Assembly: GCA_002347095.1 (NCBI GenBank)
Contig: DDWZ01000032.1
Coordinates: 1 to 64,000 of the forward strand
DNA length: 64,000 nt
Direction: 5' to 3'
Source of the DNA: Desulfobulbaceae bacterium UBA2273
GTDB taxonomy: Bacteria; Desulfobacterota; Desulfobulbia; Desulfobulbales; Desulfurivibrionaceae
In this document: positions 33,573 through 41,534 of the stretch, piece by piece
Position numbering within the stretch: the stretch's first letter is position 1
Layout of the letters: each line of letters opens with the position of its first letter
Position numbers and translations under genes: made by a program
The notes under the pieces: generated by a model
What the model was told of the DNA's origin: nothing
What the model saw: the letters and a program-made list of their open reading frames with translations, nothing else
Database searches by the model: none

Positions 33573-36143
33573 ATGATTTTTTATTGCGATAAATGCAGGT
33601 ATTCCGTCGAGGTTGAAGATCGCCATGCCGGCAAGTCGGTGCCGTGCCCGAAGTGCAGGCATACCGTTGTCGTGGGGAAAAAATCGTCCGCAGCGGCAAG
33701 CGACGCCAACCGGGCTAAATTTTCCTGTGGCAGGTGCGGATTTCAGCAGATGGTCCCCGTTGCTTTTGTCGGCAAAAAAGCGCCCTGCCCGCGTTGCCAC
33801 TCGGAAAAAACCCTTGTCCAGGCTGTAGGCCAACGGGAAGGGGGGCGGTCTTTTTTTTCCAGGTTCGGGCTTGGGCTCGCTACGGTTCTTGTTGTTGCCC
33901 TGGTTGGGGGGGGAGGGTTTCTTTTTTTTGGCCAGGCAGGAGTCGGATTGCCCTCTTGGTTCCCCGCTGCTTCCTCCCCTGCGCCGGATGTTTTTTCCCG
34001 CGAAGCCGCGCCGGCAAATAATGGTGCTCCCTCTCCGGCAACAGGCGTTGTCGAACCTTCCGGTTTTGTGGGCAAGGATTTTCATGGCGCGGATTTTGCC
34101 GGCAAGAATTTGCGGGGGCTCAACTTCCGGAGCGCCAATTTTGAAGGGGCGAACCTGCGTGATACCGATCTGCGCGGGGTGAATTTCAGCCAGGCAAATC
34201 TGGTGAATGCCGATCTCAGGCAGGCGGACCTCAGGGGCGCCATCCTTGTCGGCTGTAGACTTCAAAAAGCCGATTTGTCCCAGGCCCGGCTGGCCGAGGC
34301 AAACCTGACCGATGCCGATCTTGCCCGGAGTAATCTCCGCGGGGCGGATCTTCAGGAGGCGGTGCTGGCGGGCGCCATCCTGCTTGAATCGGATTGGACC
34401 GAAAGTGATGCCAGCGGCGCAGATTTTTCCGGGGCGACCTTCACGAAAACCAATCTTACCTCGGCCAACCTGAGCGAGGCAAAGCTGGGGAATGCAGACC
34501 TCACCGTCGCGATTCTTACGGGGGTGAAGCTGTCCGGCGCCGTGCTCAACGGGGTGGATCTGCGCCGCACGCATCTGCGGGGAATTGCCTTGTCCAAGGC
34601 GAATTTGATCCGGGCGAATCTCGATGGCGCGGATATGCAGGGCGCAAATCTGGAAGAGGCGAATCTTTCCGAGGCGAGCGTCAACGGAACAAACCTGGGT
34701 AAGGCGAAGATGAATGAGGCGGTTTTGGTGCAGGCCAATCTCAATGGCGCGATCATGACCGGCGTAACCGCTGAAAAAGCCAATTTCCGGGGAGCCAATC
34801 TCACCAGGGCTGATTTGGCATCCGGGGAGTTTGGCGGCGCGAATTTCCAGCAGGCCAATCTCACCGAGGCCAACTGCGAAAAAGCTCTGATGGGTCGGGT
34901 TGATCTGACCGAGGCCAATCTCACCGGCGCCCGTTTGTCCGGGGTGGATTTTGGTGTCCGCACCCTCATGGTGAAAGCCAATCTCACCAATACCGATCTG
35001 CGCAAAGCCCGGTTGAACACGGTTGATTTCACCGGGGCGAATCTGAACAACGCCAATCTCGAAGGCGCGGATCTTACCAAGGCTAAACTGAACCATGCCT
35101 ATCTGAACCGGGCCAACCTTGCCAAGGCCGAACTGACCAATGCCAATTTGAGCAACGCCGACCTGAAGGGCGCGAACCTCTCCGGAATCAACCTGACGGC
35201 GGCGAAACATTTCGATCTCAAGAATCTGCGCGAGACTGTGCTGAGCGATGCAAAGCTGGTCAGCCTCGATCTGCGGAACGCCAATCTCATCGATGCCAAC
35301 CTGAGCAATGCCGATCTTGCCAATGTGGATCTGGCCAACGCCGATTTGACCAATGCCGTGCTTGCCGGCGCCAATCTCCGGGATGGCGATTTGCGCTGGG
35401 CAGACCTTACCGACGCCGACCTGTCCCGCGCCATCCTGATCAATGCCAACCTCAATGACGCCGACCTGAACAGGACCAACCTGGAAGGTGCCGACCTGAC
35501 CAAGGCCACCCTGTTGAATGTGAAAAATATCAAAAGGGCCAAGAAGATCAACACGGCAAAGGGGTTCACCCCTCCCGGCCCGGAGAGCAGTTTGGGGGCG
35601 ACGACTGCCTCGCGGAGCAGCAAGGTTGCCGGGGCCGGGCGCCCGGCCAGGGAATCGGAAGCCTCGACGGAGCCGGCCCGCCCGGTGAAGATCTGGGGTT
35701 TGCAGATCGAAAGCGCCGGCCTGGTGCAGCAGCCGTTTCAGCAGGTTTCCGAATTGAGCGCTGCCTATGAAAATGTCCGCGATATCGAATTGAACATGAA
35801 AAAGCTCCAGATGTTTGCCGGGGGGGCGAACAATATTCCCGGCAAGATCGGGACCACCTTGGGAGCGCTGTACTCGGTGAATTTTCTGCCGGTGGACCAG
35901 GATCTGCCCCTGGTTATCCGCTGGTACGGGCCGGACGGAAAGCTGGTGCGCACCTCAAACCAGCAGGTCAAGTACATGCAGCGGTTGGTCGAGGCTCTCA
36001 CCATCACGGAAAAGATGCCGGTGCATGGAACCTGGACGGTCCAGTTCTTTCACCAGAACCGGAAGATCGGGGAGCAGCGCTTTGAGGTCGTGAAGGGCAA
36101 GCAGTTGGAGGTCAGTCTTGCCAAGGACGGAGCGGTCTTGTAA
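33573..36143 (+). CDS. Zinc-ribbon, membrane-anchored pentapeptide-repeat protein
   Basis: 856 residues in four parts. (1) Two zinc ribbons: cysteines 5, 8, 25, 28 and 52, 55, 72, 75 (CDKC...CPKC and CGRC...CPRC). (2) A single transmembrane helix, about 98-121. (3) After a Pro/Ala linker, about 480 residues (170-650) of nearly uninterrupted pentapeptide repeats of the A(D/N)LxX type (for example ANLTDADLARSNLRGADLQE), roughly 95 repeats, enough for about 24 coils of a right-handed quadrilateral beta helix. (4) A C-terminal beta-rich domain (about 690-856) with VIRWYGPDGKLV and GTWTVQFFHQNRKIGEQRF, resembling an Ig-like or DUF-type extracellular domain. If the ribbons are cytoplasmic, the beta helix would project into the periplasm. 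Function unknown. Confidence 0.85.
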   Translation: MIFYCDKCRYSVEVEDRHAGKSVPCPKCRHTVVVGKKSSAAASDANRAKFSCGRCGFQQMVPVAFVGKKAPCPRCHSEKTLVQAVGQREGGRSFFSRFGLGLATVLVVALVGGGGFLFFGQAGVGLPSWFPAASSPAPDVFSREAAPANNGAPSPATGVVEPSGFVGKDFHGADFAGKNLRGLNFRSANFEGANLRDTDLRGVNFSQANLVNADLRQADLRGAILVGCRLQKADLSQARLAEANLTDADLARSNLRGADLQEAVLAGAILLESDWTESDASGADFSGATFTKTNLTSANLSEAKLGNADLTVAILTGVKLSGAVLNGVDLRRTHLRGIALSKANLIRANLDGADMQGANLEEANLSEASVNGTNLGKAKMNEAVLVQANLNGAIMTGVTAEKANFRGANLTRADLASGEFGGANFQQANLTEANCEKALMGRVDLTEANLTGARLSGVDFGVRTLMVKANLTNTDLRKARLNTVDFTGANLNNANLEGADLTKAKLNHAYLNRANLAKAELTNANLSNADLKGANLSGINLTAAKHFDLKNLRETVLSDAKLVSLDLRNANLIDANLSNADLANVDLANADLTNAVLAGANLRDGDLRWADLTDADLSRAILINANLNDADLNRTNLEGADLTKATLLNVKNIKRAKKINTAKGFTPPGPESSLGATTASRSSKVAGAGRPARESEASTEPARPVKIWGLQIESAGLVQQPFQQVSELSAAYENVRDIELNMKKLQMFAGGANNIPGKIGTTLGALYSVNFLPVDQDLPLVIRWYGPDGKLVRTSNQQVKYMQRLVEALTITEKMPVHGTWTVQFFHQNRKIGEQRFEVVKGKQLEVSLAKDGAVL

Positions 36144-36214
36144 GCAGCGGGGCCGTGAGGCCAGGGTGATTGCGGGCAAAGGCGCCTGGGTGATTTCCTT
36201 CCCGGCAATTGTCC

Positions 36215-36246
36215 AAAAAAAAGGCGCAGCCACTCGGCTGCGCCCT
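36215..36246 (-). terminator. Rho-independent terminator of the actin-like gene
   Basis: Perfect 9-bp stem GGCGCAGCC/GGCTGCGCC (36223-36231 with 36236-36244) with a 4-base loop, followed on the minus strand by eight T residues. It lies 30 bp after the actin-like gene stop. Confidence 0.88.
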
Positions 36247-36275
36247 CGTAAACTCTGTGTTGTTTCGCTATTCCG

Positions 36276-37361
36276 TTAGATCTCTTCGGAAAGCGCCATG
36301 ACCATGGCGCCTTTGGCCGTGGTGTTGAGGGGGTCTTCGGCAATCCTGACCTCGGAGATTTCGATGGGCAGGTTGAATTCCTTGAGCGCCTTTTCGAAGT
36401 GCTCTTTAAAGCCGGTGGGCAGGGCGGTGCCGCCTGCCAGCACGATGGGGATGGGCTTGGCGATCTTCGGAATCTTGTCGGAAGAGTGCAGCACGTCCTG
36501 CAGGCTGTGGAGCAGGGTGTGGATCAGGTCGTCGTAATAGATCTGCAGGGCGGTTTCCACCCGGTTCTTCGGGGGTTTGGCCAGCCGGAAGGTGCTTTCC
36601 TTGATGGTTTTGACCTTGGTGGCCGGTTCGCCCACCGAGATGCCGACCATCTGGTCGATGTAGTCGCCGCCTTTCTGGATGCTGTAGGTGATGACCGGCA
36701 CGGAGAGATAGGCCAGGCAGATGTTGCACATGCCGCCGCCCATGCTGATGCCGATGCCGGTGAAGTTGTCTTCCGCCAGCTCGGCCATGACCGTGGCCAG
36801 ACCCTCGTTGATGGAGATGGGGTTGTAGCCCAGGGTGGCCAGGTACATCTTGATGATCGATTCATGGTACACCACGGACTGGCCGCTGTCCACCGGGGTG
36901 CCCGGCATGCTGAAGCAGATGACCTCGCCCGGATTCTTGGGCCGTTTGATCAGGGTGCCGATGATGGCCTGAAGCACGTTGATCCCTTCGTCCTCGCGGG
37001 CGGAGAGCAACCCTTTTTCCATGGTGCGCCGGGTGTTGGTATTGAACATATTGGCGAAGTTCTCGGCGGAATAGCCGAGGATGTAAAACATGTCTCCCTT
37101 TTCAAAAAAGGTCACCTCGTTGTCCACCAGGATCTTCTTGGTGAATTTTGAATAGGGGATGGTGAAGAATGCATTGAGCTGCTTGATGGTGTGGATGTTC
37201 TTGCCCTTGTTCTGGGCCATGACGATATGGCTGGTGCCGATATCAAGGCCTACCGGACCCTTGGGGCGCTCGGCATCCTCGCCGGTTTCCTTTTCTCGGG
37301 AGACCACGGTTTTCTGCGATGCTTCAATGGCATTGTCAATGTTTCCCATTTCTTCCGTCAT
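36276..37361 (-). CDS. Actin-superfamily ATPase (MreB/FtsA/ParM-like fold)
   Basis: 361 residues after an unstructured charged leader (1-34). Actin-fold nucleotide motifs are visible: phosphate-1 VGLDIGTSHIVMAQ (Asp40), a phosphate-2 region GIGISMGGGMCNICL (about 200-214), and the adenosine motif VLAGGTALPTGFKEHFEKAL (about 310-329). EGLATVMAEL preceding phosphate-2 matches the connecting region of MreB and FtsA. In the phosphate-2 motif the usual Asp before the glycines is Ser, a notable change in an ATPase. GGAGGAG seven bases upstream fixes the start. It is not a canonical MreB, FtsA or ParM; a partner nucleating factor is not obvious. It converges with the pentapeptide gene. Confidence 0.8.
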   Translation of the reverse strand: MTEEMGNIDNAIEASQKTVVSREKETGEDAERPKGPVGLDIGTSHIVMAQNKGKNIHTIKQLNAFFTIPYSKFTKKILVDNEVTFFEKGDMFYILGYSAENFANMFNTNTRRTMEKGLLSAREDEGINVLQAIIGTLIKRPKNPGEVICFSMPGTPVDSGQSVVYHESIIKMYLATLGYNPISINEGLATVMAELAEDNFTGIGISMGGGMCNICLAYLSVPVITYSIQKGGDYIDQMVGISVGEPATKVKTIKESTFRLAKPPKNRVETALQIYYDDLIHTLLHSLQDVLHSSDKIPKIAKPIPIVLAGGTALPTGFKEHFEKALKEFNLPIEISEVRIAEDPLNTTAKGAMVMALSEEI

Positions 37362-37656
37362 TCGTATGCTCCTCCTTGGTCCTCTCTTCCCCGCCTGAGA
37401 GCGGTAGCCTGCCCCGTAGCCTGTCGCTTGCGCGCCGCCGATGTTTTTTCTGCCTGTTGTTGCGTTCTTTCCTGCAGTTTTACAGGAAAATTGGTATTAT
37501 TGTACTTATCTCACTGTAAAAATTCTACATTATTTTCGATTGGTTCAGCATTCTTCTTGAAGAAATTATAAAAAAATATCTCCCGCATGGCGGATCAGGG
37601 GTGGAGCCGGTTGGATTTTTTCCGGCAACCCTCTTGGGAACAGGCTCTCCACACGC
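37362..37656. other. Divergent promoter region of actin-like gene and hrpA
   Basis: 295 bp between divergently transcribed genes. An AT-rich section (37480-37580) presumably contains both promoters; no motif was strong enough to name, and no coding sequence is seen. Confidence 0.4.
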
Positions 37657-40600
37657 ATGGAACAGGAAAGAAACATTCAGTATCCGGCGGAGCTGCCCAT
37701 CGTGGCACACCGGCAGGAAATCATCGCGGCGATCCGCGCAAGTCAGGTGGTGGTGGTTGCCGGGGACACCGGATCCGGCAAGACCACCCAGTTGCCCAAG
37801 ATGTGCTTGGAGGCCGGGCGCGGCAGGCATAAAAGGATCGGCTGCACCCAGCCCAGGCGGATTGCGGCCATCACCGTGGCCGAGCGGGTTGCCGAGGAGC
37901 TGGGCGTCCATGGAGACTTGGCCGGCTACAAGATCCGGTTCAAGGACCAGACCAGCCGGAATACCCGCCTCAAATTCATGACCGACGGCATCCTGCTGGC
38001 CGAGGCGCACCACGACCGGAATCTTTCCGCCTACGATACCATCATCATCGACGAGGCCCACGAGCGGAGCCTTAATATCGATTTCCTCCTCGGCCTGCTG
38101 AAGCAGCTTCTGGCCCGCCGCCCGGATCTCACCCTGCTGATCACCTCGGCCACCATCGACACGGCCCGGTTTGCCAAGCATTTCTCCAATGCCCCGGTGA
38201 TCGAGGTTTCGGGCCGGACCTATCCGGTGGAGGTCCGCTACCAGCCCCTGGATCCGGCCAAGGAGGAGGAAGGAGAGCAGAGCTATGTGGATCAGGCGGT
38301 GGAAGCGGTCTGCGCCTTGCACCAGCACGAAGGGGAGGGGGATATCCTGGTCTTCATGCCCACCGAGCGGGATATCCTGGAAACCGTGGAATCGCTGCAG
38401 GCCAAGCTTGGCCGGCGCCACGCCGCGCCCGTGGTGTTGCCCCTGTTCGGCAGGCTCTCCCCCGGCGACCAGAAGAAGATCTTTCAGCCGGTAAAAGGGC
38501 AGAAAATCGTAGTGGCCACCAACGTGGCCGAAACCTCCATCACCGTGCCCGGCATCCGCTATGTGGTGGATACCGGTCTGGCCCGCATGGCGAGCTACAA
38601 TGTCCGGGCCCGGACCAGCAAGCTGCCCATCGTTGCTGTTTCCCGGGCGAGTTGCGATCAGCGCAAGGGCCGCTGCGGCCGGGTGGGGCCGGGGGTCTGC
38701 GTCCGTCTCTATGGTGAGGAGGAGTATCGCAACCGGCCGGAATACACGCCGCCCGAGATCCTGCGCACCAACCTGGCCGAGGTCATTTTGCGGATGATCA
38801 GCCTCAAATTGGGTGAGCCGGCCAAATTCCCGTTTCTCGATCCGCCAACGGGTCGCGCCATTCAGGACGGCTATGGACTGCTCACCGAGCTTGGCGCCCT
38901 GGATCGCCACCGCCGCCTCACCGCGCACGGCAGGCTGATGGCCCGGCTGCCCCTGGACCCGAGGATCTCCCGGATGATCATCGAGGCCCGGGACCACAAC
39001 GCCCTGCGCGAGGTGACCATCATCGCCGCGGGGTTGAGCATCCAGGACCCACGGGTCCGGCCCGCGGACAAGGAGGCGGCGGCGGATGCGGCCCATGCTC
39101 GTTTTACCAAGGTTCCCTCGGATTTTCTTTTCTTCCTCGCCCTTTGGGATGCATACCACTCCACCTTTGACAAGCTGCACAGCCTTTCCCGGATGCGCAA
39201 GTTCTGCGTCAGTCATTATCTCTCCTTTTTGCGGATGCGCGAATGGCGCGATATCCACGAGCAGATCTGTCAGGTGCTTGGCGATGAGCCCGGCTTTGTG
39301 ATGAATACCCAGCCCGCCACGCCGGAGGCTATCCATCGCGCGATCTTGAGCGGCAACCTCAGGAACATCGCGGTGAAGAAGGAGAAGAATCTCTATCAGA
39401 CCGGGGGAGGCAGGGAGGTCATGATCTTTCCCGGCTCCAGTCAATACGGCAAGACCGGGGACTGGCTCATGGCCGCTGAAATGGTGGAGACCTCGCGCCT
39501 CTACGCCCGCACCGTGGCCGAGATCAACCCCGAGTGGATCGAGCCCCTGGCCGGGGAACTGTGCCGCTCGTCGTATTCCGAACCCCATTGGGAAAAGGGG
39601 CGGGGCCAGGTGGTTGCCTTTGCCAAGATCAGCCTTTTCGGGCTGGTTATCGTGCCGAGGCGCAAGGTGAATTTCGGCTTGATCAAGCCGGAGGAGGCGC
39701 GGCGGATTTTTATCCAGTCCGCCCTCGTGGAGGGGGAACTGAAGGGGGAATACCCCTTTCTTGCCGCGAATACGGCGTTGGTGGCGGAGCTGCAGGAGAT
39801 GGAAGACCGGCTGCGGTTGCGCACCATCATGGTGGATGACCAGACCCTTTTTGACTTTTACGAAGAACGCCTTGGCCCGGAGGTCCGTGATCAGCGAAGC
39901 CTGAATCAGTGGCTGAAAAACCCAGGCGCTCAAGAACTCCTGGTTATGACCGTCGATGATGTCCGGCGGCAATTGCCCGAGGCCGGAGTGCTGGAGCAGT
40001 TCCCTGTAACCTTGCCTGCTGGCGAGTGTGAGCTTACGCTTTCTTACCGCTTTGCCCCCGGGGAGGAGGACGACGGGGTGACGGCCCGGATTCCCCTCAG
40101 CCTGGCGCCGCATCTGCGCGCTGATCTTTTTGAATGGCTGGTGCCGGGCATGCTGGCGGAAAAGGTGGTTTTCCTGCTCAAAGGGCTGCCCAAGGGGCTG
40201 CGCAAACAACTGGTGCCCATTCCCCAGACCGCAACGGAGATTGTCCGGGATCTGCCCTTTGGCAGGGGCTCATTGTACCGGGCCTTGGAACAGGTGATCG
40301 CCGACTCCTTCAAGCTGCGCATTGCCGCCCGGGACTGGCCCCTGGCCGATCTGCCGCCCCACCTCAGATTTCGTTTCTGCCTGCTGGATGGGCAGGGGAA
40401 GATCGTCAGCGCGACCAGGGATTTCAGCGCCTTGAAAAGCGGGGCAACGGGGCAGGTCCAGGTGTTTGGTTCCGCGCAAATGGCCGAGCTGAAGGCGCGC
40501 TGGGAACAAAAAAATCTCACTCCGGCCCAGTTGGGCCAAACGCCGGTATCCCTGCCGGTTCCCGGGGTAAACGGGACTTTGCAGGGCTATGTTTATCCCG

Positions 40601-41403
40601 GTCTGTGCTATGATGACCAGGAGGGTTTGGGGCAGCGTCTTTTTGCCCGAGAAAACGAGGCGCGGCAGAGCACCAGGCTGGCGCTGCTGTCTTTGTATTC
40701 CAAGGAGTTTGCGCTTCAACTCAAATCCTTGCGCAAGGATCTGGCTATTCCTCGCTCGCATTGGGCGTTGTATGAAGGATTGGCCACCCATGAGCAGATC
40801 AATCAAGATGTCTGGGATTTTGTTGTGTATACGGTGTTCGACATTCGCGACGGCCTGCCGCCCTCTGCCGGGCAATTCGCCGCCAAGATCGAAGAGCTGC
40901 GGCGCCAGGGGCTTTCCCCCCTCTGCCGGGAAATCTTTGCGGCGGTTGACCAGGTATTGCAGGAGCGGCGAACAACCCTGGACGCGATTGCCAGGCTTTC
41001 CGGCAAGGGCGGTTCGGCAAGCGGAGAGGAGGCCCGGCTTGCCGACTACCGCCGGCAAGTGTCGCGGATTGTGCCCGCTGATTTTTTGCAGAAAACGCTC
41101 CTTTGCCGGCTGTCGGCCATGTGCCGGTATTTGAAAGCCCTGCGTATCCGGCTTGAGCGGGCTCGGGTTTCCCCGGGCAAGGATGCACTCAAGGCGCAGC
41201 AGGTGGCAATCCATGAGGAGCGTTATGCCAGGGCCGTTGCCGGCAAGGATCTCTCCGGCGCCCTGTTGGAGCGGCTGCGGGAATATCAGGAGATGATTGA
41301 GGAGTTCAAGGTTTCCCTGTTTGCCCAGGAGCTGGGGACAGCCTTGCCGGTTTCCGCCAAGCGCCTTGACAAGAAATGGCAGGAGATTGACCAGCTCTGT
41401 TGA
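37657..41403 (+). CDS. hrpA: ATP-dependent RNA helicase HrpA (DEAH box)
   Basis: 1248 residues, close to the 1300 of E. coli HrpA. Helicase core: Walker A GDTGSGKTT (36-44), TQPRRIAA, DEAH (132-135) in IIIDEAHERSLNID, ITSATID, then motif V VVATNVAETSITVPGI and motif VI QRKGRCGRVGPG. A winged-helix and ratchet region (about 400-520), an OB-fold (about 560-640, EKNLYQTGGGREVMIFPGSS) and the long C-terminal HrpA-specific region (DUF3418, about 650-1240) follow. HrpA unwinds RNA and has been linked to mRNA processing and rescue of stalled ribosomes. It stands alone as a transcription unit ahead of the diguanylate cyclase. Confidence 0.97.
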   Translation: MEQERNIQYPAELPIVAHRQEIIAAIRASQVVVVAGDTGSGKTTQLPKMCLEAGRGRHKRIGCTQPRRIAAITVAERVAEELGVHGDLAGYKIRFKDQTSRNTRLKFMTDGILLAEAHHDRNLSAYDTIIIDEAHERSLNIDFLLGLLKQLLARRPDLTLLITSATIDTARFAKHFSNAPVIEVSGRTYPVEVRYQPLDPAKEEEGEQSYVDQAVEAVCALHQHEGEGDILVFMPTERDILETVESLQAKLGRRHAAPVVLPLFGRLSPGDQKKIFQPVKGQKIVVATNVAETSITVPGIRYVVDTGLARMASYNVRARTSKLPIVAVSRASCDQRKGRCGRVGPGVCVRLYGEEEYRNRPEYTPPEILRTNLAEVILRMISLKLGEPAKFPFLDPPTGRAIQDGYGLLTELGALDRHRRLTAHGRLMARLPLDPRISRMIIEARDHNALREVTIIAAGLSIQDPRVRPADKEAAADAAHARFTKVPSDFLFFLALWDAYHSTFDKLHSLSRMRKFCVSHYLSFLRMREWRDIHEQICQVLGDEPGFVMNTQPATPEAIHRAILSGNLRNIAVKKEKNLYQTGGGREVMIFPGSSQYGKTGDWLMAAEMVETSRLYARTVAEINPEWIEPLAGELCRSSYSEPHWEKGRGQVVAFAKISLFGLVIVPRRKVNFGLIKPEEARRIFIQSALVEGELKGEYPFLAANTALVAELQEMEDRLRLRTIMVDDQTLFDFYEERLGPEVRDQRSLNQWLKNPGAQELLVMTVDDVRRQLPEAGVLEQFPVTLPAGECELTLSYRFAPGEEDDGVTARIPLSLAPHLRADLFEWLVPGMLAEKVVFLLKGLPKGLRKQLVPIPQTATEIVRDLPFGRGSLYRALEQVIADSFKLRIAARDWPLADLPPHLRFRFCLLDGQGKIVSATRDFSALKSGATGQVQVFGSAQMAELKARWEQKNLTPAQLGQTPVSLPVPGVNGTLQGYVYPGLCYDDQEGLGQRLFARENEARQSTRLALLSLYSKEFALQLKSLRKDLAIPRSHWALYEGLATHEQINQDVWDFVVYTVFDIRDGLPPSAGQFAAKIEELRRQGLSPLCREIFAAVDQVLQERRTTLDAIARLSGKGGSASGEEARLADYRRQVSRIVPADFLQKTLLCRLSAMCRYLKALRIRLERARVSPGKDALKAQQVAIHEERYARAVAGKDLSGALLERLREYQEMIEEFKVSLFAQELGTALPVSAKRLDKKWQEIDQLC

Positions 41404-41534
41404 CGGCTCACCGCTACATACTTCTCTGTATTTTTTGGGGCAGAGTATTTTGGGTGTGAAAAAAAAACGTTTTATTGCTAGGTTGCGAAATCGTTTGGTC
41501 GAGATGTGCACTCTGTCAGGATAAGCCGCCATAC

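Noticed and set aside
33309..35210. Long open frame on the minus strand across the pentapeptide repeats (633 codons)
   Set aside because: It is the antisense shadow of the repeated Ala-Asn/Asp-Leu codons, which by composition lack stops on the other strand. It has no family resemblance, and the sense gene has zinc ribbons, a membrane helix and a proper start.
37525..40209. 894-codon minus-strand frame across hrpA
   Set aside because: Antisense to an unambiguous DEAH helicase with all motifs; composition is rich in Gly, His and Arg as expected from reversed GC-rich codons.
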